Notes: generated by a model from the letters alone, not told the origin. Positions 15,320 through 25,127 are shown, counted from the first letter of the stretch. The stretch: DNA of 64,000 nucleotides from CBDCVN01 sp965223585 (GCA_965223585.1 CBDCWW010000023.1:186001-250000), one strand, 5' to 3'. A program made the numbers and translations.

Positions 15320-17386
15320 ATGCAAAATGGATTAGTGGGTCATTTTTTTGGTACAGCTATGTTTGAATGGCAAAGAAAGGTACTTAAACTACCTACTCGT
15401 AAAGCTATGGCCCTGCTATGCTATGTTGCTGTACAGCAACGTCCTGTACAACGTAAGGAACTGATAGAACTCTTGTGGGAGTTAGGCGAAAATATAAGTC
15501 TTAGAAGAGAATTACATCGGATTAAAAAACTTCCCGGCTCAGAAAGTTGGCTAGAAATAACTAATGGTGTGGTTGTTCATGCAAAGACTGATTTAGGTGC
15601 TTTTAAAGAAGCTGTAGAAGAGAAGGATTTCCAAAAAGCTATCAAACTATATCAAGGCAAAGCTAATGAGCAGCTATTAGCTGGGCTCGAGCCTAAAAAT
15701 GCTCCTGCTTTTATGGATTGGCTCGAGGCCGAACGAGAGAAATTAAATATACTCCTAGTTGACGTTTTAAAAGGAAACATAGAAGAGCTTGAACATGCAG
15801 GGAAGCTTATTGAAGCAATTGAATTCGCAAAACAATTGTTAGAACATGATCCTTTGGATGAAAGTACTTATCGCACTATAATGCGCCAAGAGCTTGAAAG
15901 AGGCAACCTACAAGCAGCACTAAAGCAATATGAAACTTGTCGTCAACTACTTGCTAAGGAACTAGCTATTACCCCATTGCCAGAAACTATAGAGCTAGCA
16001 CAAGAAATTGAAAAGGCTATTAAGCAACCCTTACCTAGGTCTAAATTTTCTATTCAGACAGTTAAAACACAATATCGTATTCCCCCTAAGCTTCTGCGCC
16101 CTCCTGTGCTTGTTGGTCGTGAAAGTGAATGGGCAGAGATGGAAAAGGCTTGGGAAGTTGGTAGAAATATCGTAATTTCTGGCACAGCTGGCTCAGGCAA
16201 GACACGCCTCATGATGGATTTTGCTCGTAGTAAGAATGATAAACTTTCTCCCAATTATGGTCGTCCGAGTGATAGTGTAGTGCCCTATAGTTCAATATCA
16301 AGGCCATTGAAGATTTTTCCAGAGTATTTTCCAAGTGAAATGTTTGAACCTTGGGTGCGTTACGAACTAGCTCGAGTAGCACCAGAACGTTTTGAAGAAA
16401 ACCCATTACCTATGACTTCTCCAGAAAGTCGTATAAGCTTGTCTAAAGCCTTCATTAGCTTTTTTGCAGCTGCTCTAGAAATATTTGGTGTTTTATTAGC
16501 AGACGACCTACATTACTTTGATAAAGCAAGTTTTTATATGGGAGGCTATGTCTTCGGATATCTTGCTGAACAGGGCTATAAGACAATGAACATTACATGC
16601 TATCGCAAGGAAGAAATGCTTCCTGAATATCACAACCGCATTATTGAATTAGCAGAACAAGGAGCTTTAACCCATATTAATTTAAAGCCCCTTAATTTAG
16701 AGGCAGTTATTGAACTACTTGTAAGTTTAGATATAGAAAGACCTAAAGAAACAGCTCCACAATTACACAAGCTAACAGGTGGTAACCCTCAGTTTATTGT
16801 AGAGGTACTTAAATCTCTTTATGAACAAAGTTGGCAGGGTCCCGAACTTCCTGAGCGAATAAATTTACCTAGGCAAGTTGGTTCCACTATTGAGAAGCGT
16901 TTAAATCGTCTTAGTCAAGATGCTTTAAGACTTGTTAGAGCTATGGCTGTGCTTAAGGAGTCTTCTGGAGTTCAGGCAAAACAATTGGCTGAGATAGTTG
17001 ATATGGATTATTTAAAAGCTAGTGAAATGCTAGCAGAGCTTGAACAAGCCTATATTATAAAAGATGGTCTTTTTGTACATGACCTACTCTTTGAAACAGC
17101 TCTTAGTACTATTCCTGCACCAATTTATCCTGCATTGAACCAAAGTGTTGCTAAATGGTTGGAAACTCAAAATGCTGCACCTGCTCGCATTGCTCACCAT
17201 TGGATTGAGGCCAATGAACCAAAGCAAGCCTTACCTTGGCGTGTTAGAGCTGCAGAAATTCTACTTATTCAAGGTGAAAAGGAGCAAGCCTGTGGGTGGT
17301 TAAAAGAAGTACTTGCAGTTGCTGACAGAGAGAGTGATCTCTATAAGGAAGCTAGCTTATTACAAGAGAAGGTCGCTAAATGTTGA
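15320..17386 (+). CDS. AfsR/SARP-like BTAD-ATPase regulator 1
   Basis: A 688-residue signal-transduction regulator. Residues 1-90 form a winged-helix-like N-domain (PTRKAMALLCYVA, RKELIELLWE). Residues about 95-235 are the bacterial transcriptional activator domain with TPR-like helices (LEHDPLDESTYRTIMRQEL, ALKQYETCRQLLAKEL). Residues about 265-500 are an AAA/STAND ATPase (LVGRESEWAEME, Walker A GTAGSGKT near 287, Walker B-like LLADDLHYFD near 393). A helical tail (about 500-688) ends with few repeats, shorter than in AfsR. The DNA-binding N-domain is atypically short. The target is unknown. The paralogue at 18209 is very similar throughout, most strongly at both ends. Confidence 0.87.
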   Translation: MQNGLVGHFFGTAMFEWQRKVLKLPTRKAMALLCYVAVQQRPVQRKELIELLWELGENISLRRELHRIKKLPGSESWLEITNGVVVHAKTDLGAFKEAVEEKDFQKAIKLYQGKANEQLLAGLEPKNAPAFMDWLEAEREKLNILLVDVLKGNIEELEHAGKLIEAIEFAKQLLEHDPLDESTYRTIMRQELERGNLQAALKQYETCRQLLAKELAITPLPETIELAQEIEKAIKQPLPRSKFSIQTVKTQYRIPPKLLRPPVLVGRESEWAEMEKAWEVGRNIVISGTAGSGKTRLMMDFARSKNDKLSPNYGRPSDSVVPYSSISRPLKIFPEYFPSEMFEPWVRYELARVAPERFEENPLPMTSPESRISLSKAFISFFAAALEIFGVLLADDLHYFDKASFYMGGYVFGYLAEQGYKTMNITCYRKEEMLPEYHNRIIELAEQGALTHINLKPLNLEAVIELLVSLDIERPKETAPQLHKLTGGNPQFIVEVLKSLYEQSWQGPELPERINLPRQVGSTIEKRLNRLSQDALRLVRAMAVLKESSGVQAKQLAEIVDMDYLKASEMLAELEQAYIIKDGLFVHDLLFETALSTIPAPIYPALNQSVAKWLETQNAAPARIAHHWIEANEPKQALPWRVRAAEILLIQGEKEQACGWLKEVLAVADRESDLYKEASLLQEKVAKC

Positions 17387-17473
17387 GCAGGCACCTTAAA
17401 AAGCTTACTCTTGACAGGGGTGTAATATTGTGGAGTGAAGATTCAAGTCCAAAGTGGGGATACCCTTTTGGTC

Positions 17474-17812
17474 TTAACCCAAATGTTGCATTTCAGTTCT
17501 AGCTTCACTTAATAAAATAGGAACAAATTGTTTAGCAATAAGCCAAACCACATCATTTTCTATACGAGTATAGTTGTGAACAGCAATATTGCGAAAACCT
17601 ATTATGCGTTTCGCATTACTAATTTCTAGATCAGATCGTAATTTAAAGGCTTGGTTGACAGCTTCTCCAATAATTATAAGCTCAAGCTCTACTGCTGCTC
17701 GAGTCTTACGACTTTGTAAGTGGCTTTCTTCAGTTTCACCAATAAGGTAATCAGCAATAGCTTCACAGCTTTTTACAATGTCACTTAAATATACCAGCAC
17801 ATCAAGCGGCAT
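17474..17812 (-). CDS. hepT: HepT-like toxin (HEPN RNase, DUF86)
   Basis: A 112-residue HEPN-domain protein of the HepT family, toxins of type VII toxin-antitoxin pairs that act as RNases on tRNA/mRNA. The catalytic RX4HXY motif is RNIAVHNY near residue 75, in the standard context RIIGFRNIAVHNYTRI. It overlaps its partner nucleotidyltransferase gene by 11 bp (antitoxin gene upstream), the canonical order. All key residues are present, so the toxin looks functional. The pair lies on the opposite strand between two paralogous regulators. Possible alternative: a defence-associated HEPN/MNT pair, which is the same family. Confidence 0.9.
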   Translation of the reverse strand: MPLDVLVYLSDIVKSCEAIADYLIGETEESHLQSRKTRAAVELELIIIGEAVNQAFKLRSDLEISNAKRIIGFRNIAVHNYTRIENDVVWLIAKQFVPILLSEARTEMQHLG

Positions 17813-18119
17813 ACATTAGTTCTCTTTCAACTTCAATAGCTCTTAAAAAATAAGGATTTTCTATAGCTCCAGCTTCGAGTAAATCCACATTATGTCCTAA
17901 TAGATTTTCAAGAGCATCCTTAAAGTCAAAGTATTGATAAAAACGGTTAATAGTGGGGTGTTTTGTAAATTGAACGATAAAGTCTATATCGCTAGTAGAG
18001 CTAAAATCATTTCCTCTTGCTGCTGAACCAAAGACCTCGAGGCGCACTACATGATAGTTATGGCATAGTTGGATAAGTTTTTTTCGATTGGTTTCAAGCA
18101 AAGCAATCATAAGAATCAC
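17802..18119 (-). CDS. mntA: MntA-like minimal nucleotidyltransferase antitoxin
   Basis: A 105-residue MNT-domain protein. It has GSAARGNDFSSTSDIDFIV (GSX10DXD) with the two metal-binding aspartates, then a third Asp in NVDLLEAG. Members of this family neutralise HepT by AMPylating a tyrosine in the RX4HXY motif. An in-frame ATG three codons in could be the true start (MIALLETN). Translationally coupled to hepT by an 11-bp overlap. Confidence 0.9.
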   Translation of the reverse strand: MILMIALLETNRKKLIQLCHNYHVVRLEVFGSAARGNDFSSTSDIDFIVQFTKHPTINRFYQYFDFKDALENLLGHNVDLLEAGAIENPYFLRAIEVERELMYAA

Positions 18120-18196
18120 TTTTATGACCTATAAACTACCTAAAAACTAGCACAAACTGTCTTAGAAAACAACTTTAATGAGAAGCTTACTTTCGG

Positions 18197-18202
18197 TATA
18201 AT
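18197..18202 (+). promoter_or_regulatory. -10 box of BTAD regulator 2 (leaderless)
   Basis: TATAATTCTTATATG is identical to the -10-to-start segment of BTAD regulator 1. The -35 is weak (TTAATG or CTTTAA), and the 36-bp palindrome is absent here. Confidence 0.65.
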
Positions 18203-18208
18203 TCTTAT

Positions 18209-20284
18209 ATGCAAGATGGATTAGTGGGTTATTTCTTTGGCAAGTCCATGTTTGAGTGGCAAGGAGAAATACTTAAACCACCTACTCGTAAAGCTATGGC
18301 ATTGTTGTGTTATGTTGCTGTACAGCAACGTCCTGTACAACGTGAGGAGCTTACAGAGCTTTTGTGGGAACTAGGCGAAAATAGAAGCCTTAGAAGAGAA
18401 CTTAACCGTCTTAAACAGCTTCCCGGTGTAGAAAGTTGGTTAGAAGTAACTAATGTTGTGCTTGTTCATGCAAAGACTGACTTAGGAGCTTTTAGAGAAG
18501 CTGTAAAACAACAAGATTTTCAAAAGGCTATTAGACTATACCAAGGTAAAGCTGAGGAGCAGTTGTTAGCTGGTCTAGAGCCTAAAAATGCGCCAGTTTT
18601 TGTGGAATGGCTCGAGTCTGAACGAATAAAACTAAATGCACTGCTAGTTGGTGTTTTAGAAAGAAACATTGAAGAACTTGAAAACACAGGGAAGCTTATT
18701 GAGGCAATTGAATGCACAAAACAATTGTTAGAACGTGATCCTTTGAATGAGAGTGCTCATAGGAGCATAATGCGGCAAGAGTTTAAGAGAGGGAACTTAC
18801 AAGCAGCACTAAAGCAATATGAAGCTTGTCGTCATGCACTTGCTAAGGAGCTAGGCATTACCCCATTACCAGAAACCTTAGAGCTAGCACAAGAAATTGA
18901 AAAGGCTATTAAACAACCTTTACCTAAACCCTCTATCCAAATAGTTAAAACACAATATCGTATTCCACCTAAACTTCTCCGTCCTCCTGTACTTGTTGGT
19001 CGTGAAAGTGAGTGGGCAGAGATGGAAAAAGCTTGGGAAGATAGTAAAAGTATTCTAATTTCTGGTACAGCTGGTTCAGGCAAAACACGTCTTATGATGG
19101 ATTTTGCTCGTAGTAAAAGTGATAATTTTTCTCTTAATTATGGTCGCCCGGGTGATAGTATTGTACCCTATAGTTCAACATCAAGGATGTTGGTTGGCTT
19201 AGATCATTTTCCAAGTGAAATTGAAATGCTTGAACCTTGGGTGCGCTATGAATTAGCTCGACTAGCACCAGAACGTTTTGAAGAGAAACCACTACCTATG
19301 ACTTCTACTGAAGAAAGTCGTTTACGGTTATCTGAAGCCTTCCTTAAACTTTTTCTAGCTGCTCTACAAGCATTTGATAACTTATTAACAGACGACTTGC
19401 ATTACTTTGATAAGGCAAGCTTTCATTTAGGAGCTTATTGCCTTATGAACTTTGCTGAACAGGGTTCTAGCAAAGCACATATTTCATGTTATCGAGAAGA
19501 AGAAATGCCTCCTGAATATAATGACTATATTATTGAATTGGCAGGGCAAGGAATTTTAACCCATATTAATTTAAAGCCCCTTAATTTAGAGGCAGTTACT
19601 GAGCTACTTGTAAGTTTAGAGATAGAGCGACCTAAAGAAACAGCTCCACAGTTACACAAACTAACAGGTGGTAACCCTCAGTTTATTGTAGAGGTACTTA
19701 AATCTCTTTATGAACAAGGTTGGCAGGGTCCCGAACTTCCTGAGCGAATAAGTTTGCCTAAGCAAGTTAGTTCTACTATTGAGAGGCGTCTAGACCGTCT
19801 TAGTCAATATGCTTTGAGATTAGTTAGAGTTATGGCTGTGCTAAAGGAGCCATCTGGAGTTCAGGCAAAACATCTAGCTGAGATAGTTGATATAGACTAT
19901 TTAAAAGCTAGTGAAATGTTAGCAGAGCTTGAGCAAGCCTATATTATAAAAGATGGTCTTTTTGTACATGACCTACTCTTTGAAACAGCTCTTAGTACTA
20001 TTCCTGCACCAATTTATCTAGCATTGAACCAAAGTGTTGCTAAATGGTTGGAAACTCAAAATGCTGCACCTGCTCGCATTGCTCACCATTGGATTGAGGC
20101 CAATGAACCAAAGCAAGCCTTACCTTGGCGTGTTAAAGCTGCAGAGATTCTACTTATTCAAGGTGAGACAAAACAAGCTTGTGGGTGGTTAAAAGAGGTA
20201 CTTGCAGTTGCTGACAGAGAGAGTGATCTTCATAAGGAAGCTAGGGCATTGCAAAAGAAGATTGGTGACTTCTCCCATGCCTAA
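18209..20284 (+). CDS. AfsR/SARP-like BTAD-ATPase regulator 2
   Basis: A 691-residue paralogue of the protein at 15320 with the same domain order: short N-domain, BTAD (to about 235), STAND ATPase (Walker A GTAGSGKT near 288, Walker B-like LLTDDLHYFD near 396), helical tail. Long stretches such as ERPKETAPQLHKLTGGNPQF are identical at protein and nearly identical at DNA level. The segment between Walker A and the sensor region (about residues 305-440) is the most divergent. Upstream it keeps the TATAATTCTTATATG start but not the palindrome, so the two copies may be controlled differently. It ends 12 bp before a TnpB remnant. Confidence 0.87.
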   Translation: MQDGLVGYFFGKSMFEWQGEILKPPTRKAMALLCYVAVQQRPVQREELTELLWELGENRSLRRELNRLKQLPGVESWLEVTNVVLVHAKTDLGAFREAVKQQDFQKAIRLYQGKAEEQLLAGLEPKNAPVFVEWLESERIKLNALLVGVLERNIEELENTGKLIEAIECTKQLLERDPLNESAHRSIMRQEFKRGNLQAALKQYEACRHALAKELGITPLPETLELAQEIEKAIKQPLPKPSIQIVKTQYRIPPKLLRPPVLVGRESEWAEMEKAWEDSKSILISGTAGSGKTRLMMDFARSKSDNFSLNYGRPGDSIVPYSSTSRMLVGLDHFPSEIEMLEPWVRYELARLAPERFEEKPLPMTSTEESRLRLSEAFLKLFLAALQAFDNLLTDDLHYFDKASFHLGAYCLMNFAEQGSSKAHISCYREEEMPPEYNDYIIELAGQGILTHINLKPLNLEAVTELLVSLEIERPKETAPQLHKLTGGNPQFIVEVLKSLYEQGWQGPELPERISLPKQVSSTIERRLDRLSQYALRLVRVMAVLKEPSGVQAKHLAEIVDIDYLKASEMLAELEQAYIIKDGLFVHDLLFETALSTIPAPIYLALNQSVAKWLETQNAAPARIAHHWIEANEPKQALPWRVKAAEILLIQGETKQACGWLKEVLAVADRESDLHKEARALQKKIGDFSHA

Positions 20285-20296
20285 AGGCAGGGGCTT

Positions 20297-20494
20297 CTAG
20301 GGGTTCTCTCCCATGCCCATAAGCCCACGGGCAAGTATATTTTTTGCTGCATTCAAGTCTCTATCTAGAGATATCCCGCAATTATGACAGTTATGTACAC
20401 GTTCAGATAACCCTTTACGCACTATCTCTCCACAATTGGAGCACATTTGTGTAGTGTTCTTAGGGTCTACCTTGACAACTGTACGCCCTGCCAT
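20297..20494 (-). pseudogene. TnpB (IS200/IS605) C-terminal zinc-ribbon remnant
   Basis: 65 codons encode the end of a TnpB RNA-guided nuclease: VVKVDPKNTTQMCSNCG and CHNCGISLDRDLNAAKNILARG, with the four zinc cysteines and the last RuvC Asp region (DRDLNAA). A further 25 or so upstream codons show weak similarity without the RuvC I and II parts. No TnpA is present. It is a decayed right end of an IS605-type element abutting the BTAD gene. Confidence 0.85.
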
Positions 20495-20777
20495 GCTAAA
20501 TTTTAAAAGTTTCTTGTTTAATGCATCTAGGGAAGCTTTGGGACGCTTTTGGGACGGTCCTATATTAAAATATTAGGCGAGCTTTTTGTAGGCCGTGGCA
20601 GTTTTGCATAACTTTTAAATAATCAGAGTAATGGAATCTAGTAGACACTATAAGGTATTCACACCCCTACTTACGAATTATGAAAATACTTAACTTTTGA
20701 ATGATATTTAGCCTTTTACTCTTAGGGTTTTATGCTGCTTCAAAAGTGAATATTACAAGAGTTTGAGGAGTTTAAAA

Positions 20778-21977
20778 ATGAAAATCCAAAGATACATACT
20801 ATGGTTTTTGCTATTAATTTTGGCACTGATAGCCTGTAGTCAAAAATCAGAAGAGCCATCACCAACACTACCGACAGAGCAGCCTGTTGAAAATGTGCTG
20901 CCACCCGCTGCTGATAGTCCAGAAATAACTGAAGAAGCAGCTTTTTTTAATGATTTTGATGTTGACCAAGCAACAGAAGAGCTTGCTACTACAGAATTAT
21001 CTATAACAGCTACAGAAATAGAGCTACCTGAGGGAACAGAGGTTGACCAAAGCAGTCAAGAAGAGCTGGGCACCCAAACTGTTTTACTAAATGCTATAGG
21101 CTGGATAGTTTACATAAAGCGCGATCCCACAGCTGCTAATCTATGGAAAGTTTATTTGCACAATCAAAAGAGTGATAGAAAACGTCTAGTTTATAAAGGT
21201 CAGCGAGCTATTGATTCTGTAGCAGTAGATGCTAGTGGCGACAACTTTGTACTAGCTATGCGCCAGCGAGCAAATAACACAAGTGACTTTGAAATTTACC
21301 GCTACAAAAGATCTACTAATAACTTAACCAGAATAACCTCTAACACCATACCAGACACCAATGTGTCATTATCTGCTGATAACAAAATAGTGGTGTGGGA
21401 AGGTGAGGATAATGGTAGACGGGCTATTAAAATTCGTGATTACCAAAACAATAACTTCACTCAAAAAACACTTTCTAGGCGTGGGAGAAACTATATACAA
21501 CCTTCGGTAAGTGGTGATGGTGACTTTGTAGCCTTTATTCATAAGATTTCAGCAAGTGATAGACGAGTCATGCTATACGACCGTAATGCTGTGAGTAACA
21601 CCCAACTAAACTCTACTGAAAGGGTAAGGTCACATCCTAGCCCAAGTGATGAAGGGAAAGAAGTTGCTTGGTTACAAAACAGCTCACATATAGTATTAAG
21701 AGATTTACAAGCCAATACTAGTACTAGGGTAGTACGTTCAGGAACGAAATTAGGACATCCACATATAGCCTCTGATGGTAATAGTCTCACTTATACTAAA
21801 GAGAATGCTAATGGTAATGCTGAAGTTTATGCTAAGAATCTTACTACTAAACAAGTAGTCAGAACAGCTGGCGCAACAGGAGCAGTAAACAACTATGCAC
21901 CGTTTTGGCAGCAGCATAGTGGACAAGTAGGAGTATGGGGACAGCATCTCTGGGGACAAGTTGTATGGGCACCATAA
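20778..21977 (+). CDS. TolB/PD40-like beta-propeller lipoprotein
   Basis: A 399-residue lipoprotein from the ATG at 20778, chosen over the upstream TTG because GAGGAG lies seven bases before it. The lipobox LIAC is near residue 17, then an acidic Pro/Glu/Thr linker to about 100. The rest is repeated WD40/TolB-like blades (IDSVAVDASGDNFVLAM, NVSLSADNKIVVWEGE, QPSVSGDGDFVAFIH, HPSPSDEGKEVAWLQ, HPHIASDGNSLTYTK). It ends with a short GQVGVWGQHLWGQVVWAP tail. The blade region is homologous to residues 95-360 of the 967-residue lipoprotein at 26576. It is the first gene of the co-oriented surface locus; ligand unknown. Confidence 0.82.
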   Translation: MKIQRYILWFLLLILALIACSQKSEEPSPTLPTEQPVENVLPPAADSPEITEEAAFFNDFDVDQATEELATTELSITATEIELPEGTEVDQSSQEELGTQTVLLNAIGWIVYIKRDPTAANLWKVYLHNQKSDRKRLVYKGQRAIDSVAVDASGDNFVLAMRQRANNTSDFEIYRYKRSTNNLTRITSNTIPDTNVSLSADNKIVVWEGEDNGRRAIKIRDYQNNNFTQKTLSRRGRNYIQPSVSGDGDFVAFIHKISASDRRVMLYDRNAVSNTQLNSTERVRSHPSPSDEGKEVAWLQNSSHIVLRDLQANTSTRVVRSGTKLGHPHIASDGNSLTYTKENANGNAEVYAKNLTTKQVVRTAGATGAVNNYAPFWQQHSGQVGVWGQHLWGQVVWAP

Positions 21978-22017
21978 ATTCAGTTAATAAAGTTTCAGAA
22001 AGGAAGGAAATAAAACC

Positions 22018-23247
22018 ATGAAAAGACTACACAAACTCATTCTAAGTGGAGCTTTAGTGCTAGTAGTAGGCATTGTTGCAGTGGCGATAAATATTCCCAA
22101 TACATTTGTTGATGGCACACCAATAAGTGCTTCGGATATGAACCAAAACTTTAGAGTGATTCAAAGAGATTTGAATAGAAATGTAGTACGAATTGATCCA
22201 AATAATGGTTATGCTCTTGTTAAAGGTCTATACGCCAAAAACCCAAATAACCCAAGTGCAAATTTCAATTTTGATTGGCTGAATGATGTTCCTCGCCTTA
22301 GGGTGGGAGGAACCGGAGTCGGTTCTAAGACAGGCTTAGATATTCAAACGCAAGGTGACAGAAGCCTTATGCGACTTCACTATGATGGTAGTGTAAATGT
22401 TAGTTCTCTTCTTGCTAGTGCAGCTTTGAGCGTGTACAACCACAATAACAACGGGGCAGCTTTAACTCTCGATTTCCTTAATGATGTAGCTCGCTTTAGA
22501 GTTGGGGGAACTGGACCCGGTGTTAGAAATGGTTTTGATTTTCAGACAGTAGGTAATAGAAGCCTTATGCGACTTCACTATGATGGTACTGTAGATATCA
22601 AAGATTTACTGGTCAGGGGTAGTATTAAGGGTAATGGGGAGCAGAAGCTTTATATTGATGATAGTTTATCTGTTAGTGGTTCTTTTTATGCTCGTTCTTT
22701 AACTACTGACTACGGTATAGTGACTCATAGTGATCTTTTTGCTTCTGGGGATATAACTAGTGACAGGCATATCTATGCTAAGCATGCCAATATTCTTGGT
22801 TCTGTCGAAGCTGATTCTTTTATCACTAGGGGTGCAGACTTATCTGAACCCTTTGACATAACCAGTACTAAACAGTTAGAACCCGGTATGGTAGTGTCTA
22901 TTGACCCTAAAGATCCTGGCAAGCTACAAGTTTCAACAGAGGCCTATGATCGTAAGGTAGCAGGTATCATTAGTGGAGCTGGTGGGGTAAAGACCGGAAT
23001 TATTTTAAAACAAGAAGATGTTGGGCTTGACGGTGAATACCCTGTAGCACTAACAGGCCGTGTTTATGCTTGGGCAGATGCTTCTTATGGCGCTATTGGG
23101 CCCGGGGACTTGCTAACTACTTCAGAAACTCCCGGCTATGCTATGAAAGTCAATGACTATGACAGATCTGAAGGGGCAATCCTTGGAAAAGCTATGAGTT
23201 CCTTAGATGATGGGCAAGGGTTGGTACTTGTCTTAATCCGTAATTAA
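22018..23247 (+). CDS. Signal-anchored fibre-like protein A (4-member paralogous family)
   Basis: 409 residues. The N-terminal signal/anchor (LILSGALVLVVGIVAVAINI) is followed by FVDGTPISASDMNQNFRVIQ, a motif common at the start of secreted fibre-like proteins. Two beta-rich repeats (about residues 80-130 and 140-190) follow the pattern F-W/FLNDV-R-RVGG-G, G-D-QT, RSLM-L-YDG. A C-terminal module (266-409: GADLSEPFDITSTKQLEPGM, KVAGIISGAGGVKTG, PVALTGRVYAWADAS, PGDLLTTSETPGYAMKV) resembles terminal domains of phage-tail/peptidase-G2-like fibres. Surface display is inference. GGAAGG lies upstream of the ATG. First of three tandem copies. Confidence 0.75.
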   Translation: MKRLHKLILSGALVLVVGIVAVAINIPNTFVDGTPISASDMNQNFRVIQRDLNRNVVRIDPNNGYALVKGLYAKNPNNPSANFNFDWLNDVPRLRVGGTGVGSKTGLDIQTQGDRSLMRLHYDGSVNVSSLLASAALSVYNHNNNGAALTLDFLNDVARFRVGGTGPGVRNGFDFQTVGNRSLMRLHYDGTVDIKDLLVRGSIKGNGEQKLYIDDSLSVSGSFYARSLTTDYGIVTHSDLFASGDITSDRHIYAKHANILGSVEADSFITRGADLSEPFDITSTKQLEPGMVVSIDPKDPGKLQVSTEAYDRKVAGIISGAGGVKTGIILKQEDVGLDGEYPVALTGRVYAWADASYGAIGPGDLLTTSETPGYAMKVNDYDRSEGAILGKAMSSLDDGQGLVLVLIRN

Positions 23248-23647
23248 TTTAGTGCTTGTGCAATATTATAGTGCACCAGAAAAACCTTTCCCCTAGAAGG
23301 AGACTTTCTCTGTGAGCATGTCACGAACTTATTCCCAAGCTCTGCGCCTGCCCTGATGAGGGTGGGAATACATACCTTGAACACTCTGCGTTCAATTCAC
23401 AGGACGCAAGGCGTCTGGGTATTGCGTTCCCAAGCAGGGCCTAGGAACGAGTTATCAAGAATGAATGAGGTCTCAAATCTTAAAAAGTCCTGCTGTGAAT
23501 TGTATGGATTCGTAGGGGCCTGCCCTCGAATGTAGTGAAGGGTTCAAAAACTTGAACCCTTCTGAGCAAAAATATTACCCAATGCCACACTAAACTCAGG
23601 TTCAATCATCAGGCAAGATAAAATTCAGCAAAAAGAAAGGAAAGATA
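23248..23647. other. Intergenic repeat cluster between fibre genes A and B
   Basis: 400 bp without a gene. It holds GTGAGCATGTCA (a fragment of the dispersed repeat), a TTCCCAAGC...GGGAATAAATACCTTG-type inverted segment also found near 7380, two more GGGAATA/TTCCCAAGC elements, and the hairpin at 23537. The SD-containing leader GCAAAAAGAAAGGAAA is shared with the other fibre genes. Confidence 0.5.
23537..23563. repeat. GAAGGGTTCAAG hairpin repeat
   Basis: GAAGGGTTCAA and TTGAACCCTTC form a perfect stem. A related hairpin with the same arms lies at 36404-36434. Confidence 0.6.
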
Positions 23648-25042
23648 ATGAAAAGAATACACAAGTTCATTCTAAGTGGAGCTTTAGTACTAGTAGTAGG
23701 CATTATAGCAGTAGCAGTAAACATTCCCAATACATTTGTTGATGGCACACCAATAAGTGCTTCGGATATGAACCAAAACTTTAGAGTGATTCAAAGGGAT
23801 TTGAATAGAAACGTAGTGCGACTTAACCCAAATGGCAATGGGTATGGTCTTGCTAAAGGAGGCATGCAATTTCCAAATCCCAATAACACGCTCGCAAACT
23901 TTGTTCTTGATTGGCATAATAATGTAGCTCGCTTTAGAGTTGGTGGAAGTGGAGAGGGTGGTAAAAATGGTTTTGATTTTCAGACACAAGGTGACAGGAG
24001 CCTTATGAAACTTAACCATGATGGTAGTGTATATCTTGCAGATTTATATGCTAGTGGCAGTGTTCTTGCTAATATAGCTATGAGGGTATACAACCGCAAC
24101 AATCCTAGTGCAGCTTTAACTCTCGATTTCCTTAATGATGTAGCTCGCTTTAGAGTTGGGGGAAATGGACCCGGTGCTGCAAATGGTTTTGATTTTCAGA
24201 CAATAAGTAATAGAAGCCTTATGAAACTTAACTATGATGGCATAGTAAATGTTAAGGATTTGCACGCTAGCAACGGCCTTCTTGCTGATAAATTTATGAG
24301 GTTGTATGCAGCCGATTATGGCCCATCTATGTATATGGATATTAAGTTACTTAATTCTATAGTTGACTTTAAAAGTGGAGGAGTTTTAAATGGTTTTGAT
24401 TTTACTACAAGCTCTGGGACAACTTTAAGAATCAGACCTAGTGGTATAAGTGCTAATAATATACGAGTTGATAATATTTTAGAATTTCTTGAGAGAGGGA
24501 GTGATGGGTATTCTTGGGTAGGTAACATGTACGGAGTTAAAAGAAATGGAAGCGCAACAATCATAATTGGCCCAAACGTTGATGTTGGCGGAAGCGTCAC
24601 AGCTCGTTCTTTTATAACAGATGGGGCAGACTTATCCGAACCCTTTGACATAACCAGCACTAAACAGCTCGAACCCGGTATGGTAGTATCCATAGACCCC
24701 AAAGATCCCGGCAAGCTACAAGTCTCTACAGAACCCTACGATCGTAAAGTAGCAGGTATCATTAGCGGAGCTGGTGGGGTAAAGACTGGGATTATTTTGA
24801 AACAAGAAGATGTTGGACTTGACGGTGAATACCCTGTAGCACTCACAGGTCGTGTTTATGCTTGGGCAGATGCTTCCCACGGTGCTATAGAACCCGGGGA
24901 TCTGTTAACTACCTCTGAAACCCCCGGCTATGCTATGAAGGTTAGTGATCACACACAAGCCCCCGGTGCTACCATAGGAAAAGCTATGAGTTCCTTAGAT
25001 GAGGGTCAGGGTCTAGTACTGGTATTAGTAGCACTACAGTAG
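23648..25042 (+). CDS. Signal-anchored fibre-like protein B
   Basis: 464 residues, the longest of the family. The first 60 residues match protein A, with the same anchor and FVDGTPISASDMNQNF. The centre has two RVGG repeats (NNVARFRVGGSGEGGKNGFD and NDVARFRVGGNGPGAANGFD) plus a unique segment (about 220-315) that includes DGYSWVGNMYGVKRNG. The C-terminal 145 residues are nearly identical to A, from SFITDGADLSEP to the end. Conserved ends with a unique centre fit recombination-driven diversification. SD AAAGGAAAG precedes the ATG. Confidence 0.75.
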   Translation: MKRIHKFILSGALVLVVGIIAVAVNIPNTFVDGTPISASDMNQNFRVIQRDLNRNVVRLNPNGNGYGLAKGGMQFPNPNNTLANFVLDWHNNVARFRVGGSGEGGKNGFDFQTQGDRSLMKLNHDGSVYLADLYASGSVLANIAMRVYNRNNPSAALTLDFLNDVARFRVGGNGPGAANGFDFQTISNRSLMKLNYDGIVNVKDLHASNGLLADKFMRLYAADYGPSMYMDIKLLNSIVDFKSGGVLNGFDFTTSSGTTLRIRPSGISANNIRVDNILEFLERGSDGYSWVGNMYGVKRNGSATIIIGPNVDVGGSVTARSFITDGADLSEPFDITSTKQLEPGMVVSIDPKDPGKLQVSTEPYDRKVAGIISGAGGVKTGIILKQEDVGLDGEYPVALTGRVYAWADASHGAIEPGDLLTTSETPGYAMKVSDHTQAPGATIGKAMSSLDEGQGLVLVLVALQ

Positions 25043-25093
25043 ACTTAAAAAAAGTTTACTAAGAGTATAGATGTCTACATAAGTTCTTTCCGC

Positions 25094-25127
25094 GAAACCT
25101 CGGAGGTTCTGAAAACCTCCGAGGTTT
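25094..25127. repeat. CCTCGGAGG palindromic repeat, copy 2
   Basis: GAAACCTCGGAGGTT and AAACCTCCGAGGTTT form the same hairpin as at 13155, 52 bp past the stop of fibre gene B. Confidence 0.75.
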
